A DNA stretch of 64,000 bases from Mycolicibacterium rufum (lineage in GTDB: Bacteria; Actinomycetota; Actinomycetes; Mycobacteriales; Mycobacteriaceae): contig NZ_CP092427.2 of NCBI RefSeq assembly GCF_022374875.2, forward strand, positions 3,720,001 to 3,784,000, given 5' to 3'. Under the pieces are notes generated by a model. That model worked only from the letters and a program-made list of their open reading frames with translations, was not told where the DNA came from and did no database searches. Shown here one piece after another: positions 9,155 through 17,710 of this stretch (position 1 is the first letter of the stretch; each line of letters opens with the position of its first letter). The translations under genes were made by a program, and so were the position numbers.

Positions 9155-10412
9155 CGAGGTCGATGCCGAGCCTGGCCTCGATGGCGCTGTGTCGTCGGGT
9201 GGGTCCGGGCAGTGGTGGTGCGGTGGAGTGGTAGGTCGCGCCGGTGGGGGTGGTGTAGGTGGCGGTGTGGCGGCCGTGGTGGTCGTCAGTGCGGACCGTC
9301 CACCCCGGGGCTTCTTTGGCGTAGTTGCACGCCTCGCACGACCCCGCCCCATTGCCGGCGCTGGTCGCCCCGCCCTCGCGGGCGGGGGTGGTGTGGTCGT
9401 AGTGGCGGATCGGGGCGTTGCAGTACGGCGTCCGGCACGTCTGGTCCCGCAGCCCGATGAACGCCCGCAACCCTTTCGGAAAGATCCTGGCTTTGGATTC
9501 CATCGCGACGAGTTGTCCGCTGTCGGGGTGGCGGTAGAGGCGGCGCAGGGTGGCTTTGGCGGTCTCGTCGGAGACCGCGTCGGAGACCAGGGTGCGCGCG
9601 ACCACCGCGGGCACCGGCCCGTAGCCCTGCACCCAGCCCGGGGAATCGTCTTCGCCGAACAGGGTGGTGTCGGCCAACACCAGATTCACCGCCACCGGCG
9701 AGGGCGTCTCAGCCGGGCGGGCAGTCACCCGTTCGTAGAGGGTGTCGGTCATCACCTGCCCGCGCGGACGCCCATCGCCGCAGGTGTCGGCTTCGCGTTT
9801 GAGGGCGGCGTAGACCCCGACCCCCTGAGGCAGCGGCATCAGAAACGTCAGGTACACCATCCCGTTGGCGGCGCAGCGGGTCCACGCCCCGGCGCTCTGG
9901 GCGGCTCTGTTCTTGCGCTCGACGACCGCGGCGGCGTCGAGGCGGGCGGCGATCGCGGCCGCGGCGGCCTCGATCCGCGCATTCCCCAACCCCACCAAAC
10001 CCTGCTGATCGGCACACAACTGCTGGTCCAGCGCGCGCCGATCTTCCACGGTCAGACAGGCCGACTGTTTGACGATCAGCGAGGCCCGGTACTCGGTGAG
10101 CATCCCGGCTTGCAGCGCGGCCAGGGTGTGGGGCATCTCGTGCACCAACGCGTTGGCCATGCCGAGGTGGGTGTTGCCGGTGACCGGGGCGTCCAGCCTC
10201 GCCAGCGCGATCTCCGAGGCCAACCCCCGCCCCCGTTTCCGCGCCGGTGTCCCGGCGGCTTGTTCGGCAGCACGCCGTTTCTGGGCCCACAACGCGGTGG
10301 CGCGGGCCTGCGCGGCCGCGGCGGTGGCTTTCAGGCGTTCGCAGCGGGTCACGACATCGCGTAGCTCGGCCTCGGAGGCCGCCTCATCGATATCGAACAC
10401 GTGTTCGAACAT
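9135..10412 (-). CDS. 13E12-repeat family HNH endonuclease-like protein (DUF222)
   Basis: A 425-residue protein with an N-terminal DUF222 domain and a C-terminal HNH nuclease motif (CRTPYCNAPIRHYDHTTP, then GSCEACNYAKEAPGW). This is the REP13E12 type found in several copies in mycobacterial genomes. The role is unknown; a mobile or selfish character is often suspected. ATG 10412 begins the conserved part (MFEHVFDID). It sits between two catabolic operons and overlaps the 3' end of the synthetase gene, so it may mark an insertion boundary. No flanking direct repeats were recognised. Confidence 0.88.
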   Translation of the reverse strand: MFEHVFDIDEAASEAELRDVVTRCERLKATAAAAQARATALWAQKRRAAEQAAGTPARKRGRGLASEIALARLDAPVTGNTHLGMANALVHEMPHTLAALQAGMLTEYRASLIVKQSACLTVEDRRALDQQLCADQQGLVGLGNARIEAAAAAIAARLDAAAVVERKNRAAQSAGAWTRCAANGMVYLTFLMPLPQGVGVYAALKREADTCGDGRPRGQVMTDTLYERVTARPAETPSPVAVNLVLADTTLFGEDDSPGWVQGYGPVPAVVARTLVSDAVSDETAKATLRRLYRHPDSGQLVAMESKARIFPKGLRAFIGLRDQTCRTPYCNAPIRHYDHTTPAREGGATSAGNGAGSCEACNYAKEAPGWTVRTDDHHGRHTATYTTPTGATYHSTAPPLPGPTRRHSAIEARLGIDLVRFDAA

Positions 10413-10562
10413 GCCACCGACACTACAACGCCGCACTGACAATTCCGGACGCCTCGTTACCCGCTAGCGCTACCCGAGGATTGGCGGCCAGCCATGGCGA
10501 CGCGGGCGCGGCGGCGCACGAGGATCGAAGAGTCCCAGGATCCGCCGCACCAGGAGAACGAC

Positions 10563-10826
10563 ATGACCACGAAGAGCACCAAGACCGCCGGACTCACCGC
10601 CCTCACCACCGCAGTGGCAGGCCTGCTGATCGCGTTCGCGCCCGCGGGCGGCGCCGATACCACCGCGCTGGCCGACAGCCGGCCGATCGCGACCGGCCAG
10701 AACGACGGCGCCGACCCGCTGATCCCGTTCGGCACCGAACCGATGTCACCGGTGCGGCTGGGCTACGTCGACAGCGACCACGACGAGGCCAACACCTCCA
10801 ACGGCGGGGTTGACGTACCGTTCTGA
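10563..10826 (+). CDS. Small putative secreted protein
   Basis: An 87-residue protein preceded by AGGAG 5 bases before the ATG. Residues 1-35 look like a signal peptide (basic start MTTKSTK, apolar AVAGLLIAFAPAGGA). The mature part is short, acidic and without cysteines, ending in an Asp/Asn-rich tail (DSDHDEANTSNGGVDVPF). I do not recognise a family. It converges with the ROK regulator and seems to be a single-gene unit. Confidence 0.6.
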   Translation: MTTKSTKTAGLTALTTAVAGLLIAFAPAGGADTTALADSRPIATGQNDGADPLIPFGTEPMSPVRLGYVDSDHDEANTSNGGVDVPF

Positions 10827-10835
10827 TTCCCGAGT

Positions 10836-11981
10836 TCAGCATCTCGCCGGATCGGCGAGGACCGGCGCGAATGCCAGCTCGGCCGCGCCGATCATCAACG
10901 TCTCGGCACCGAGCGTGGCGGCCACGACGCGCACCAACTCCCTCGGTCCGCCCATGCTGCGGCGTGACAGTTCCTCCCGCAGGACACCGCCCGCGTACGC
11001 GGGGAAGGCGCGCAGGAACCCGCCGAGCACGATCAAGCGCGGGTTGAGCATGTTGATCGCGTTGCCCAGCGCGACGGCCAGGGCGCGGGCCTGCCGATGC
11101 AGCACGTCACGCTCGGCGCCCGTGGGGCAGGGCGGCGGCGCCGACGGATCGGCATGATCCAGTTCGGCGATCAGCCGGGCGAGCGGCGTCTGGGTCACCT
11201 CGGTCTCCAGGCACCCCACGCTGCCGCAATGGCACGGTTCGCTCCCGCCGACGTATGTGTGCCCCAGCTCGCCGGCATACCCCGCAACCCCCTCGAGCAG
11301 TCCGCCGGCGACGACGAAACCGGCACCGATGCCGCTGGGTCCGCCGTTGACGTAGATCAGGTGATCGGCGTCGCGGTGGGCCCCGAACAGATGCTCGGCG
11401 GTGGCGCCCGCGTTGGCGTCGTTGGCGGCGTATACCGGTAATCCCGTTGCAGTGGAGAGCATCTCGCCGATCGGCACATCGTGCCAGTCGAGGTTGGGCG
11501 CCAGTTGCACCACCGACTCGGGTGCGTGCACCAGTCCGGGCACCGCGACGCCGACGGCCGTCAGTGCCGCGCCCCCCGGCAGATCGCCGTGCATGCGGTC
11601 GAGCACCTCGCTCGCCACCGCCACGGTGTCCGCCGGGGTCGGCACGCGGTCGGTGGGGCGGCGCACGATCTCGAGCACCGCGCCGCCCATCGCGACCACT
11701 CCGACGCTGACGGCGTCCACCTCCGGTGTGACGGTGGCGGCCAACACCTGGCGGCCGGGCCGGACGATGGGGCTCGGCCGGCCGACCTGCGACACCGAGG
11801 AGGCGGGCGATTCCTCCACCAGGCCCCGGTAGGTCAACTCCTCGACGAGATCCTTTGTGGTGGAACGCGACAACCCCGTCTGCCGGGTAAGTTCAGCGCG
11901 GCTGAGCGCCCGGTGGTGGTGCACCAGGGTCAAGACGTTGGACAGATTACGCCGCCGTACGTCGTCAGTGCTGCTGCCCAT
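10836..11981 (-). CDS. ROK-family repressor, XylR type
   Basis: A 381-residue ROK protein with an N-terminal winged helix (SRAELTRQTGLSRSTTKDLV) and a sugar kinase-like domain. The ROK zinc motif is present (CHCGSVGCLETEV), following the conserved GYAGELGH segment. Such proteins repress sugar operons and are released by the sugar. ATG 11979-11981 fits the family start; the upstream in-frame start at 12023 lies within the promoter region. It is divergent from xylA, and similar motif copies before xylA and before the ABC transporter suggest that it controls both as a D-xylose-responsive repressor. Confidence 0.88.
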   Translation of the reverse strand: MGSSTDDVRRRNLSNVLTLVHHHRALSRAELTRQTGLSRSTTKDLVEELTYRGLVEESPASSVSQVGRPSPIVRPGRQVLAATVTPEVDAVSVGVVAMGGAVLEIVRRPTDRVPTPADTVAVASEVLDRMHGDLPGGAALTAVGVAVPGLVHAPESVVQLAPNLDWHDVPIGEMLSTATGLPVYAANDANAGATAEHLFGAHRDADHLIYVNGGPSGIGAGFVVAGGLLEGVAGYAGELGHTYVGGSEPCHCGSVGCLETEVTQTPLARLIAELDHADPSAPPPCPTGAERDVLHRQARALAVALGNAINMLNPRLIVLGGFLRAFPAYAGGVLREELSRRSMGGPRELVRVVAATLGAETLMIGAAELAFAPVLADPARC

Positions 11982-12001
11982 GCGTGCCCTCGCTTTCGGC
12001 C

Positions 12002-12047
12002 TTGACAGTGGTGCAGGCCACATCTTATGTTCGCGCAGAGAACAAAA
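12002..12047 (+). promoter_or_regulatory. xylA promoter with ROK operator
   Basis: TTGACA (12002-12007) and TTATGT (12025-12030) are spaced by 17 bp, a good sigma70-type promoter. Over and after the -10 lies GTTCGCGCAGAGAACAAAA (12029-12047), an inverted repeat of GTTC and GAAC with 7-8 bases between. A closely similar 19-mer precedes the transporter genes at 13324-13342. The shared motif marks it as the ROK repressor operator. Confidence 0.75.
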
Positions 12048-12068
12048 TACACACCCTGGAGCTCTGCC

Positions 12069-13292
12069 ATGACCGTTCTGGAATCCGGTGCCGCCGCCTC
12101 AGGCGCGCTGTCGCCGACGCCGTCCGACAAATTCTCGTTCGGGCTGTGGACGATCGGCTGGACCGCCAACGACCCCTTCGGCGTCGCCACCCGGTCCGCG
12201 CTCGACGTGGTCGAAGCCGTCGAGCGGCTCGCCGAACTCGGGGCCTACGGCTTGACCTTCCACGACGACGACCTCTTCCCGTTCGGCAGTTCCGAGGCCG
12301 AGCGGCGGCGGATGATCGACCGGCTGAACTCCGCGCTGTCGGCCACCGGCCTCGTCGTGCCCATGGTGACCACCAACCTGTTCACCCAGCCGGTGTTCAA
12401 GGACGGCGGGTTCACCAGCAATGACCGCGCGGTGCGCCGGTTCGCGTTGCGCAAGGTCCTGCGCAACCTCGACCTCGCCGCCGAACTCGGAGCCGAGACC
12501 TTCGTGCTGTGGGGTGGGCGTGAGGGCAGTGAATACGATTCCGCCAAGGACGTGCAGGCAGCCTTCGAGCGCTACCGCGAGGCGCTGGACCTGTTGTGCC
12601 AGTACGTGATCGACCAGGGTGTCAGCATCAGGTTCGCCATCGAGCCGAAGCCCAACGAACCCCGCGGCGACATCCTGCTGCCCACCGTCGGACACGCCCT
12701 GGCGTTCATCGACACCCTGGCGCACCCCGAGATGGTCGGCGTCAACCCCGAGACCGGCCACGAGCAGATGGCCGGGTTGAACTTCATGCACGGCATCAGT
12801 CAGGCGCTCTACAGCGGCAAGCTGTTCCACATCGACCTCAACGGTCAGCGCGGCATCAAGTTCGACCAGGACCTGGTGTTCGGCCACGGCGATCTGGCCA
12901 ACGCGTTCGCTCTGGTCGATCTGCTCGAACACGGCGGTCCGGATGGCGGGCCCGCCTACACCGGTCCGCGGCACTTCGACTACAAGCCGAGCCGCACCGA
13001 GGACATGGCGGGGGTGTGGGCGTCGGCGGCGGCGAACATGCGGATGTATCTGCTGCTGCGCGAGCGGGCCGCCGCGTTTCGTGCCGATCCCGCGGTCATC
13101 GAGGCGATGGCCCGGGCGAAGGTCACCGAACTGCGCACGCCGACGCTCGATCCGGGCGAAACCTACACCGACCTGCTCGCCGACCGATCCGCCTATGAAG
13201 ATTTCGACACCGAGTCCTACTTCGGCGCAAAGGGATTCGGCTTCGTTCAGCTCAATCAACTGGCCCTCGAGCACGTGATGGGTGCACGGTGA
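12069..13292 (+). CDS. xylA: Xylose isomerase
   Basis: A 407-residue class of xylose isomerase typical of actinobacteria, converting D-xylose to D-xylulose. Active-site segments are recognisable: [10 protein letters not shown] (catalytic histidine), [13 protein letters not shown] (metal-binding glutamate and lysine), [15 protein letters not shown] and [16 protein letters not shown]. The start at ATG 12069 follows GGAG at 12058-12061. The xylulokinase gene that would complete the pathway is not in the window. The promoter and operator upstream, and the ABC transporter downstream, make this a D-xylose utilisation unit. Confidence 0.95.
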   Translation: MTVLESGAAASGALSPTPSDKFSFGLWTIGWTANDPFGVATRSALDVVEAVERLAELGAYGLTFHDDDLFPFGSSEAERRRMIDRLNSALSATGLVVPMVTTNLFTQPVFKDGGFTSNDRAVRRFALRKVLRNLDLAAELGAETFVLWGGREGSEYDSAKDVQAAFERYREALDLLCQYVIDQGVSIRFAIEPKPNEPRGDILLPTVGHALAFIDTLAHPEMVGVNPETGHEQMAGLNFMHGISQALYSGKLFHIDLNGQRGIKFDQDLVFGHGDLANAFALVDLLEHGGPDGGPAYTGPRHFDYKPSRTEDMAGVWASAAANMRMYLLLRERAAAFRADPAVIEAMARAKVTELRTPTLDPGETYTDLLADRSAYEDFDTESYFGAKGFGFVQLNQLALEHVMGAR

Positions 13293-13300
13293 CCCGCTGG

Positions 13301-13318
13301 ACGTGACGTGCGTCACGT
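13301..13318. promoter_or_regulatory. CRP-type palindrome upstream of xylF
   Basis: ACGTGACG and CGTCACGT are separated by TG, giving GTGA-N6-TCAC at 13303-13316. This is the spacing and core of cAMP receptor protein sites in actinobacteria. It lies 45 bp before the transporter start and just before the ROK operator, suggesting joint cAMP and sugar control. Confidence 0.6.
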
Positions 13319-13323
13319 TATAA

Positions 13324-13342
13324 GTTGCCCCAGATAACAAAA
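13324..13342 (+). promoter_or_regulatory. Second ROK operator-like site
   Basis: GTTGCCCCAGATAACAAAA matches the 19-mer in the xylA promoter at 15 of 19 positions, including CAGA and AACAAAA with the same spacing. It lies 20 bp before the GTG start of the substrate-binding protein. Confidence 0.65.
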
Positions 13343-13362
13343 CTCGTTCGGAGGCCAGTCCT

Positions 13363-14442
13363 GTGACACGTACCCGCACCCTGCTCACCGCCCTGCTCAC
13401 GACCACCGTCCTCGCGGCCGGCCTCAGCGGCTGCAGCAGTTCCGATTCCGGCGGCGGCAGCAGCCAGAGCGGCAAGGGCAAGATCGGCGTCATCCTTCCC
13501 GACACCAAGTCCTCGGTGCGGTGGGAGACCAAGGACCGACCCGCGCTGGAGGCCGCGTTCAAGCAGGCGGGGGTCGAGTACAACATCCAGAACGCCGAAG
13601 GCTCCGCCGACCAGATGGCCACCATCGCCGACGGAATGATCGCCGACGGCGTGACGGTGCTGGCGATCGTCAACCTGGACTCCGACAGCGGCGCCTCCAT
13701 CCAACAGAAGGCCGCCTCGCAAGGGGTCAAGACCATCGACTACGACCGGCTCACCCTCGGCGGGTCTGCCGATGCCTATGTGTCGTTCGACAACACGAAA
13801 GTCGGTGAGCTGCAGGGCCAGGGCTTGGTGGACTGCCTCGGCGGCAAGCCGGCCAACGTGGTGTTCCTCAACGGCTCGCCCACCGACAACAACGCCACCC
13901 TGTTCTCCACCGGGGCGCACTCGGTGATCGACGCGACCCCGAGCATCAAGAACGTCGGCGAGCAGGCGGTGCCGGACTGGGACAACGACAAGGCCGTCAC
14001 GATCTTCGAGCAGCTCTACACGGCAGCAGGCGGCAAGGTCGACGGCGTCTACGCCGCCAACGACGGACTGGCCGGTTCGGTGATCTCGATCCTGGACAAG
14101 AACAAGCGCGCCGGGCAGGTCCCGGTCACCGGTCAGGACGCCACCGTCGAGGGCCTGCAGAACATCCTGGCCGGCACCCAGTGCATGACGGTGTACAAGT
14201 CCGCGACCGAGGAGGCAGGCGCGCTGGCGAAGGCCGCGATCGCGTTGGCCAACGGTCAGACCCCGGAGACCAACAGCACCTCCCGTGACGACCAGGGCAA
14301 CCGCGACGTCCCGTCGGTGCTGCTGACGCCCAAGTCGATCACCAAGGACAACGTCGACGTCGTGTTCACCGACGGAGGCCAGTCCAAGGACGAGGTGTGC
14401 GCCGGCCAGTTCGCGGCGATGTGCTCGGCGGCGGGACTGTAG
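13363..14442 (+). CDS. xylF: Xylose ABC transporter, substrate-binding lipoprotein
   Basis: A 359-residue periplasmic-type sugar-binding lipoprotein. The signal sequence ends in the lipobox LSGC with lipidated Cys24, so it is anchored outside the membrane. The fold is the type 1 sugar-binding one: KIGVILPDTKSSVRWETKDR at the start of the mature domain, then the hinge region VDGVYAANDGLAGSV. This pattern fits D-xylose binding proteins. GTG 13363 follows GGAGG. The ATP-binding gene begins 5 bp after its stop. Confidence 0.9.
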   Translation: MTRTRTLLTALLTTTVLAAGLSGCSSSDSGGGSSQSGKGKIGVILPDTKSSVRWETKDRPALEAAFKQAGVEYNIQNAEGSADQMATIADGMIADGVTVLAIVNLDSDSGASIQQKAASQGVKTIDYDRLTLGGSADAYVSFDNTKVGELQGQGLVDCLGGKPANVVFLNGSPTDNNATLFSTGAHSVIDATPSIKNVGEQAVPDWDNDKAVTIFEQLYTAAGGKVDGVYAANDGLAGSVISILDKNKRAGQVPVTGQDATVEGLQNILAGTQCMTVYKSATEEAGALAKAAIALANGQTPETNSTSRDDQGNRDVPSVLLTPKSITKDNVDVVFTDGGQSKDEVCAGQFAAMCSAAGL

Positions 14443-14447
14443 CGGAG

Positions 14448-15251
14448 ATGGCCACCGCGGTCGGCGAGGTCTCGAGCACCGAGCCCATCCTCGAACTCCG
14501 GTCCGTCAACAAGAGTTTCGGCGTCGTGCACGTGCTGCACGACATCGACTTCCGGGTCTATCCGGGGCAGGTGACCGCACTGGTCGGGGACAATGGCGCC
14601 GGGAAGTCCACGCTGGTCAAGGCGATCGCGGGAATCCATCCCATCGACACCGGCACCTACCTGTTCGAGGGACAACCGGTCACGGTGCACGGCCCCAACG
14701 ACGTCGCGGCGCTCGGCGTCGAGGTGGTCTACCAGGACCTCGCGTTGTGCGACAACCTCGACATCGTCGAGAACATGTTCCTCGGAAGAGAATTGACCCA
14801 CCGGGGCATGCTCGACGAGGCGCGGATGGAGACGATGGCGCGCGACGCCTTGAAATCGCTGTCGGTGCGCACCGTCACGTCGGTGCGGCAGACGGTGTCG
14901 AGCCTGTCGGGTGGCCAGCGCCAGACGGTGGCGATCGCCAAGTCGGTGCTGTGGAACTCGAAAGTGGTTCTGCTGGACGAGCCCACGGCCGCCTTGGGGG
15001 TGGCGCAGACCAAGCAGGTGATCGATCTGGTGCGGCGGCTGGCCGACCAGGGGGTGGGTGTCGTGCTGATCTCCCACAACCTGGCCGACGTCTTCGAGGT
15101 GGCCGACCGGATCTGTGCGCTGTACCTGGGCCGGGTGGCCGCCGACGTCCGGGCCGCCGACGTCTCGCACAGCCAGGTCGTCGAACTGATCACCGCCGGG
15201 CGCTCCGGCAGTCTCGGGCTGGCGCCGGCCGAGGCCGCCGAGTCGATGTAG
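14448..15251 (+). CDS. Sugar ABC transporter ATP-binding protein (single domain)
   Basis: A 267-residue ABC ATPase with Walker A (GDNGAGKST), signature (SLSGGQRQTVAIAKS) and Walker B (VVLLDEPTAALG). It would energise import through the permease encoded next. Sugar importers of the XylG/RbsA type usually carry two fused nucleotide-binding domains of about 500 residues; this one has a single domain, like FrcA-type systems, and must act as a homodimer. ATG 14448 follows the xylF stop by 5 bp. An upstream frame to 14397 overlaps xylF and lacks a ribosome site. Confidence 0.9.
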   Translation: MATAVGEVSSTEPILELRSVNKSFGVVHVLHDIDFRVYPGQVTALVGDNGAGKSTLVKAIAGIHPIDTGTYLFEGQPVTVHGPNDVAALGVEVVYQDLALCDNLDIVENMFLGRELTHRGMLDEARMETMARDALKSLSVRTVTSVRQTVSSLSGGQRQTVAIAKSVLWNSKVVLLDEPTAALGVAQTKQVIDLVRRLADQGVGVVLISHNLADVFEVADRICALYLGRVAADVRAADVSHSQVVELITAGRSGSLGLAPAEAAESM

Positions 15252-15264
15252 TGGAGGAGCCAAG

Positions 15265-16542
15265 ATGACCGCAGTCGGTTCGCCCGCCGGGGGTGCGGTG
15301 GCCGCCTCCGATTTCGCCGCCGACGCGCACTCGGACGCCGGGTTCGGCGACGCGGTACGCGCGTACGTGCGCCGGGTCCGCGGCGGCGACATGGGCTCAC
15401 TGCCCGCGGTGCTGGGCCTCGTCGTGCTGTTCGTCGTGTTCGGGCTCGCCAACGACCGCTTCATGTCGGCGCTGAACCTGGCCAACCTGATCACGCAGGC
15501 CGGGTCGATCTGTGTGCTGGCGATGGGGCTGGTGTTCGTGCTGCTGCTCGGCGACATCGATCTGTCCGCCGGTGTGGCGGGCGGAGTGTCGGCGTGCGTG
15601 ATGGCGCTGACGATCGTCGAGGCGCGGTGGCCGTGGTGGGCCGCGGTGCTGGCCGGCATCGCGTGCGGCGCGGCGATCGGACTGGCCATCGGCGTGTTGC
15701 GCGCAAAGCTCGGCATCCCGTCGTTCGTGGTGACGCTGGCGTTCTTCCTGGGGCTGCAGGGCGTCACGCTCAAGCTCATCGGTGAGGGCGGCTCGGTCCG
15801 CGTCGACAACCCGGTGATCCGCGGTCTCACGGTGAGCAACCTGCCGGTTTCCGCGGGCTGGACGATCGCGCTCGCGGTGGTCGTCGGGTTCGGCGCCCTG
15901 GAGTTCTGGCAGTACCGCCGCAAGCGCTCCCTGCGGCTGGCACATGCCCCGCTCGGCGTGGTCGTCGCGCGCGTGATCGCCGTCGCCGCAGTGGTTCTCG
16001 GTGTCACGTTCGTGCTCAGCGTCAACCGCAGCGTCAACCCGAACGTGCAGATCCGCGGCGTGCCTTATGTACTGCCGCTGATCCTGGTGTTGCTGATCGC
16101 GATGACGCTGGTGCTGCGGCGGACCTCGTACGGCCGACACATCTACGCCGTCGGTGGCAACGCCGAGGCCGCCCGCCGAGCGGGTATCTCGGTCAACAGG
16201 ATCCGCGTGTCGGTTTTCATCGCCTGCTCCTCGCTCGCGGCGCTGAGCGGCATCATCGCGGCGTCCTACGCCGGGAAGGTGTCGGCATCCTCGGGGGCGG
16301 GCAACACGCTTCTCTACGCCGTCGGCGCGGCGGTGATCGGCGGCACGAGTCTTTTCGGCGGCCGCGGCCGGGCGGTGGACGCCGTGATCGGCGGCGTCGT
16401 GGTCGCGACGATCGCCAACGGTCTCGGACTGCTCAACCAGTCGTCCTACATCAACTTCCTGGTGACCGGCGGGGTGCTGCTGCTCGCCGCGAGTGTGGAT
16501 GCGATCTCGCGGCGTCGCCGCTCGTCGACCGGGCTGGGGTGA
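15265..16542 (+). CDS. xylH: Xylose ABC transporter permease
   Basis: A 425-residue integral membrane permease of the ribose/xylose branched type (BPD_transp_2), with about ten or more hydrophobic segments. AMGLVFVLLLGDIDLSAGVA and YAVGGNAEAARRAGISVNRI are characteristic motifs. GGAGG lies at 15253-15257 before ATG 15265. The N-terminal 45 residues are cytoplasmic and variable. It is the last gene of the xylose unit and ends 5 bp from the convergent aminotransferase, where the steroid genes resume. Confidence 0.93.
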   Translation: MTAVGSPAGGAVAASDFAADAHSDAGFGDAVRAYVRRVRGGDMGSLPAVLGLVVLFVVFGLANDRFMSALNLANLITQAGSICVLAMGLVFVLLLGDIDLSAGVAGGVSACVMALTIVEARWPWWAAVLAGIACGAAIGLAIGVLRAKLGIPSFVVTLAFFLGLQGVTLKLIGEGGSVRVDNPVIRGLTVSNLPVSAGWTIALAVVVGFGALEFWQYRRKRSLRLAHAPLGVVVARVIAVAAVVLGVTFVLSVNRSVNPNVQIRGVPYVLPLILVLLIAMTLVLRRTSYGRHIYAVGGNAEAARRAGISVNRIRVSVFIACSSLAALSGIIAASYAGKVSASSGAGNTLLYAVGAAVIGGTSLFGGRGRAVDAVIGGVVVATIANGLGLLNQSSYINFLVTGGVLLLAASVDAISRRRRSSTGLG

Positions 16543-16546
16543 GCGC

Positions 16547-17701
16547 TCAGCCCAGCCAGCCGCCGATGCGGCGCAGCGCCTCCTCGATGTCGGCGGTCGG
16601 TCCGGCGAACGACAGCCGGACGAACGCACCACCGCGCACGGTGTCGAAGTCGACGCCCGGCGCGATCGCAACCCCCGTGTCGTCCAACAGCTTCGAGCAC
16701 AGGTCCAGCGAATCCGTGGTCAGGTGCGAGACATCGGCGTACACGTAGAACGCGCCGTCGGCCGGCGCGAGCCGATCGATCCCGATCGCGCGCAGGCCGT
16801 CGAGCAGCAGCGTGCGGTTGGTGGCATACCCGTCGAGCAGCGACTCGGCCTCGGCGATCGACTGCGGAGTGAACGCGGCGACGGCGGCCGACTGCGGCAG
16901 CACGGGCGGGCAGATGGTGAAGTTGCCGGTCAGCCGATCCACCGCGCGCCGCAGCTCGCGGGGCACCAGCATCCACCCCAGCCGCCAGCCGGTCATCGCG
17001 AAGTACTTCGAAAAGCTGTTCATCACCACGGCTTCCCGCGATGTCTCCCAGGCGCAGCTGGTCGCCGGTGCGCCGGGATACACCAGCCCGTGATAGACCT
17101 CGTCGCTGATCAGCCGGACCCCCGACGACGCGCACCAGCCCGCGATCGTGGCGAGTTCGTCGGGCGGGATCACGGTGCCCGTCGGATTGGCCGGGCTCGC
17201 GACGATGACCCCGGCGACGGGCGGGTCCAGCGCGGTGAGCATGTCCACCGTCGGCTGGAAGCGGGTGTCGGCGCCACAGGGCATTTCGACCACCTCGCAT
17301 CCCAGCGCGGTGAGGATGTTGCGGTAGCAGGGGTATCCGGGGCTGGCGATCGCCACCCGGTCGCCGGCGTCGAAGCAGGCCAGGAACGCCAGCAGGAAGC
17401 CGCCGGACGAGCCCGTCGTGATCACGACGTCGTCGGGGTCGACGGCCAGTCCATGGCGGTGTTCGTAGGCTCCGGCGATCGCGGTGCGCAGTTCGGGGAT
17501 GCCGAGGGCCACGGTGTAGCCCAGCCGGTCCTGCTGCAGAGCGGCGACCGCGGCGTCGCGCACCGCCGACGGCGCCCCCGCGCTGGGCTGCCCCGCGGAC
17601 AGGTTGACGAGGTCGCCATGCGTGCGCGCCCGTTCCGCGGCGGCCAGCCAGACGTCCATCACATAGAAGGGAGGGATGCCGGCCCGCAACGAGACGCTCA
17701 T
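16547..17701 (-). CDS. aspB: Class I/II aminotransferase (AspB-like, Rv3565 type)
   Basis: A 384-residue fold type I PLP enzyme. The PLP-binding lysine lies in NSFSKYFAMTGWRLGWM, and the substrate region includes ASPANPTGTVIPPDEL. Family members act as aspartate or aromatic aminotransferases. Its role in steroid degradation is not established, but it is conserved as the last gene of the fadD3-fadE31-fadE32-fadE33 unit, as in M. tuberculosis. It starts 9 bp after the fadE33 stop. No separate promoter is visible. Confidence 0.88.
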   Translation of the reverse strand: MSVSLRAGIPPFYVMDVWLAAAERARTHGDLVNLSAGQPSAGAPSAVRDAAVAALQQDRLGYTVALGIPELRTAIAGAYEHRHGLAVDPDDVVITTGSSGGFLLAFLACFDAGDRVAIASPGYPCYRNILTALGCEVVEMPCGADTRFQPTVDMLTALDPPVAGVIVASPANPTGTVIPPDELATIAGWCASSGVRLISDEVYHGLVYPGAPATSCAWETSREAVVMNSFSKYFAMTGWRLGWMLVPRELRRAVDRLTGNFTICPPVLPQSAAVAAFTPQSIAEAESLLDGYATNRTLLLDGLRAIGIDRLAPADGAFYVYADVSHLTTDSLDLCSKLLDDTGVAIAPGVDFDTVRGGAFVRLSFAGPTADIEEALRRIGGWLG

Positions 17702-17710
17702 CAGGCCAGG

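Noticed and set aside
7100-9352. 750-codon minus-strand open frame
   Set aside because: Antisense shadow of the acetoacetyl-CoA synthetase, caused by high GC at third positions; Arg/His/Val-rich product without motifs.
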